DNA from: Pelobates cultripes
Taxonomy: Eukaryota; Chordata; Amphibia; Anura; Pelobatidae
Assembly (NCBI GenBank): GCA_933207985.1
Contig: OW240912.1
Location: forward strand, 364,545,308 to 364,609,307
Direction: 5' to 3'
Length of the DNA stretch: 64,000 nt
The position numbers and the translations under genes are program-made. The notes under the pieces were generated by a model. It was given only the letters and a program-made list of their open reading frames with translations. It ran no database searches and was not told the origin of the DNA. Positions 63,895-64,000 of the stretch are shown piece by piece. Each line of letters begins with the position of its first letter. Position 1 is the first letter of the stretch.

Positions 63895-64000
63895 GTAAGT
63901 ACATTTAAAAAGTATATTCGTCTGAGCTCCTGCTTCTGTTACCTAAAATCCAGGGCTATCTGCGGGCCACACGCTAATTCTGACCCTACTAGGTACTCAC
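63895..64000. other. No further feature
   Basis: Short right edge of the window with no recognised signal; presumed intron if the preceding exon is real. Confidence 0.3.

Noticed and set aside
1..64000. tRNA, rRNA or snRNA genes
   Set aside because: No cloverleaf with A and B boxes, rRNA core or snRNA signature was recognised by eye; a covariance-model search would be decisive.

Overview
The window looks like repeat-rich nuclear DNA from an anuran amphibian. The evidence is its transposable elements: many hairpin MITEs with TTAAAGG ends (the end type known from Xenopus T2-type MITEs), an L1/Tx1-group LINE, two lineages of DIRS-order retroelement, L2-type LINEs with the usual GTAAAGC..CTATATAAAT tail, and LTR elements ending in TTACA. 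The species cannot be fixed from sequence alone. Apart from two short candidate exons near the right end, I see no host protein-coding gene, so most of the window is intergenic or one very large intron.

Layout. 0-4.6 kb: decayed MITEs and the 3' end of a minus-strand LTR element (LTR 2139-2558) with a hairpin next to its polypurine tract. 4.6-11.2 kb: an apparently full-length, open L1/Tx1-group LINE on the minus strand, with a 16-bp target-site duplication and uninterrupted ORF1 and ORF2. 11.3-22.4 kb: a fold-back element, two related TTAA-flanked palindromic DNA elements (11808-13977 and 20705-22433, opposite orientations), several complete MITEs and an old LINE ORF2 C-terminus. 22.4-31 kb: mostly unique sequence, then a DIRS1-like relic with a 62-bp-arm palindrome, LINE fragments and an LTR. 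31-46 kb: scattered MITEs (two abutting), a GC-rich insert inside a MITE, a telomere-like degenerate repeat split by an L2 tail, and a LINE 3' fragment. 46.4-50.8 kb: the left 4.3 kb of a DIRS-order (Ngaro-like) element with a long open gag-RT frame, truncated after the RT. 50.8-58 kb: MITEs, a 31-bp-type minisatellite, a second LTR 3' end with the same hairpin before its polypurine tract, and nested MITEs. 58.2-59.8 kb: an AT-rich satellite. 59.8-60.4 kb: a GC-rich promoter-like island with a CRE, GC boxes and an RFX-type X-box, and a possible first coding exon on the minus strand. 60.8-62.9 kb: a MITE interrupted by a hAT-like element with an 8-bp duplication that carries a TG-rich minisatellite. 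63.8 kb: a possible plus-strand exon.

The autonomous logic present is retrotransposition by the LINE (RNA-binding ORF1 plus endonuclease/RT ORF2) and a partial DIRS-type machinery. The MITEs are non-autonomous, and no matching transposase is seen here. The most unusual signals are the intact LINE with its 819-nt inter-ORF spacer and stop/start-overlapping small ORF, the GGAGATAATT hairpin shared by two LTR-element 3' ends, and the nested and abutting element arrangements.
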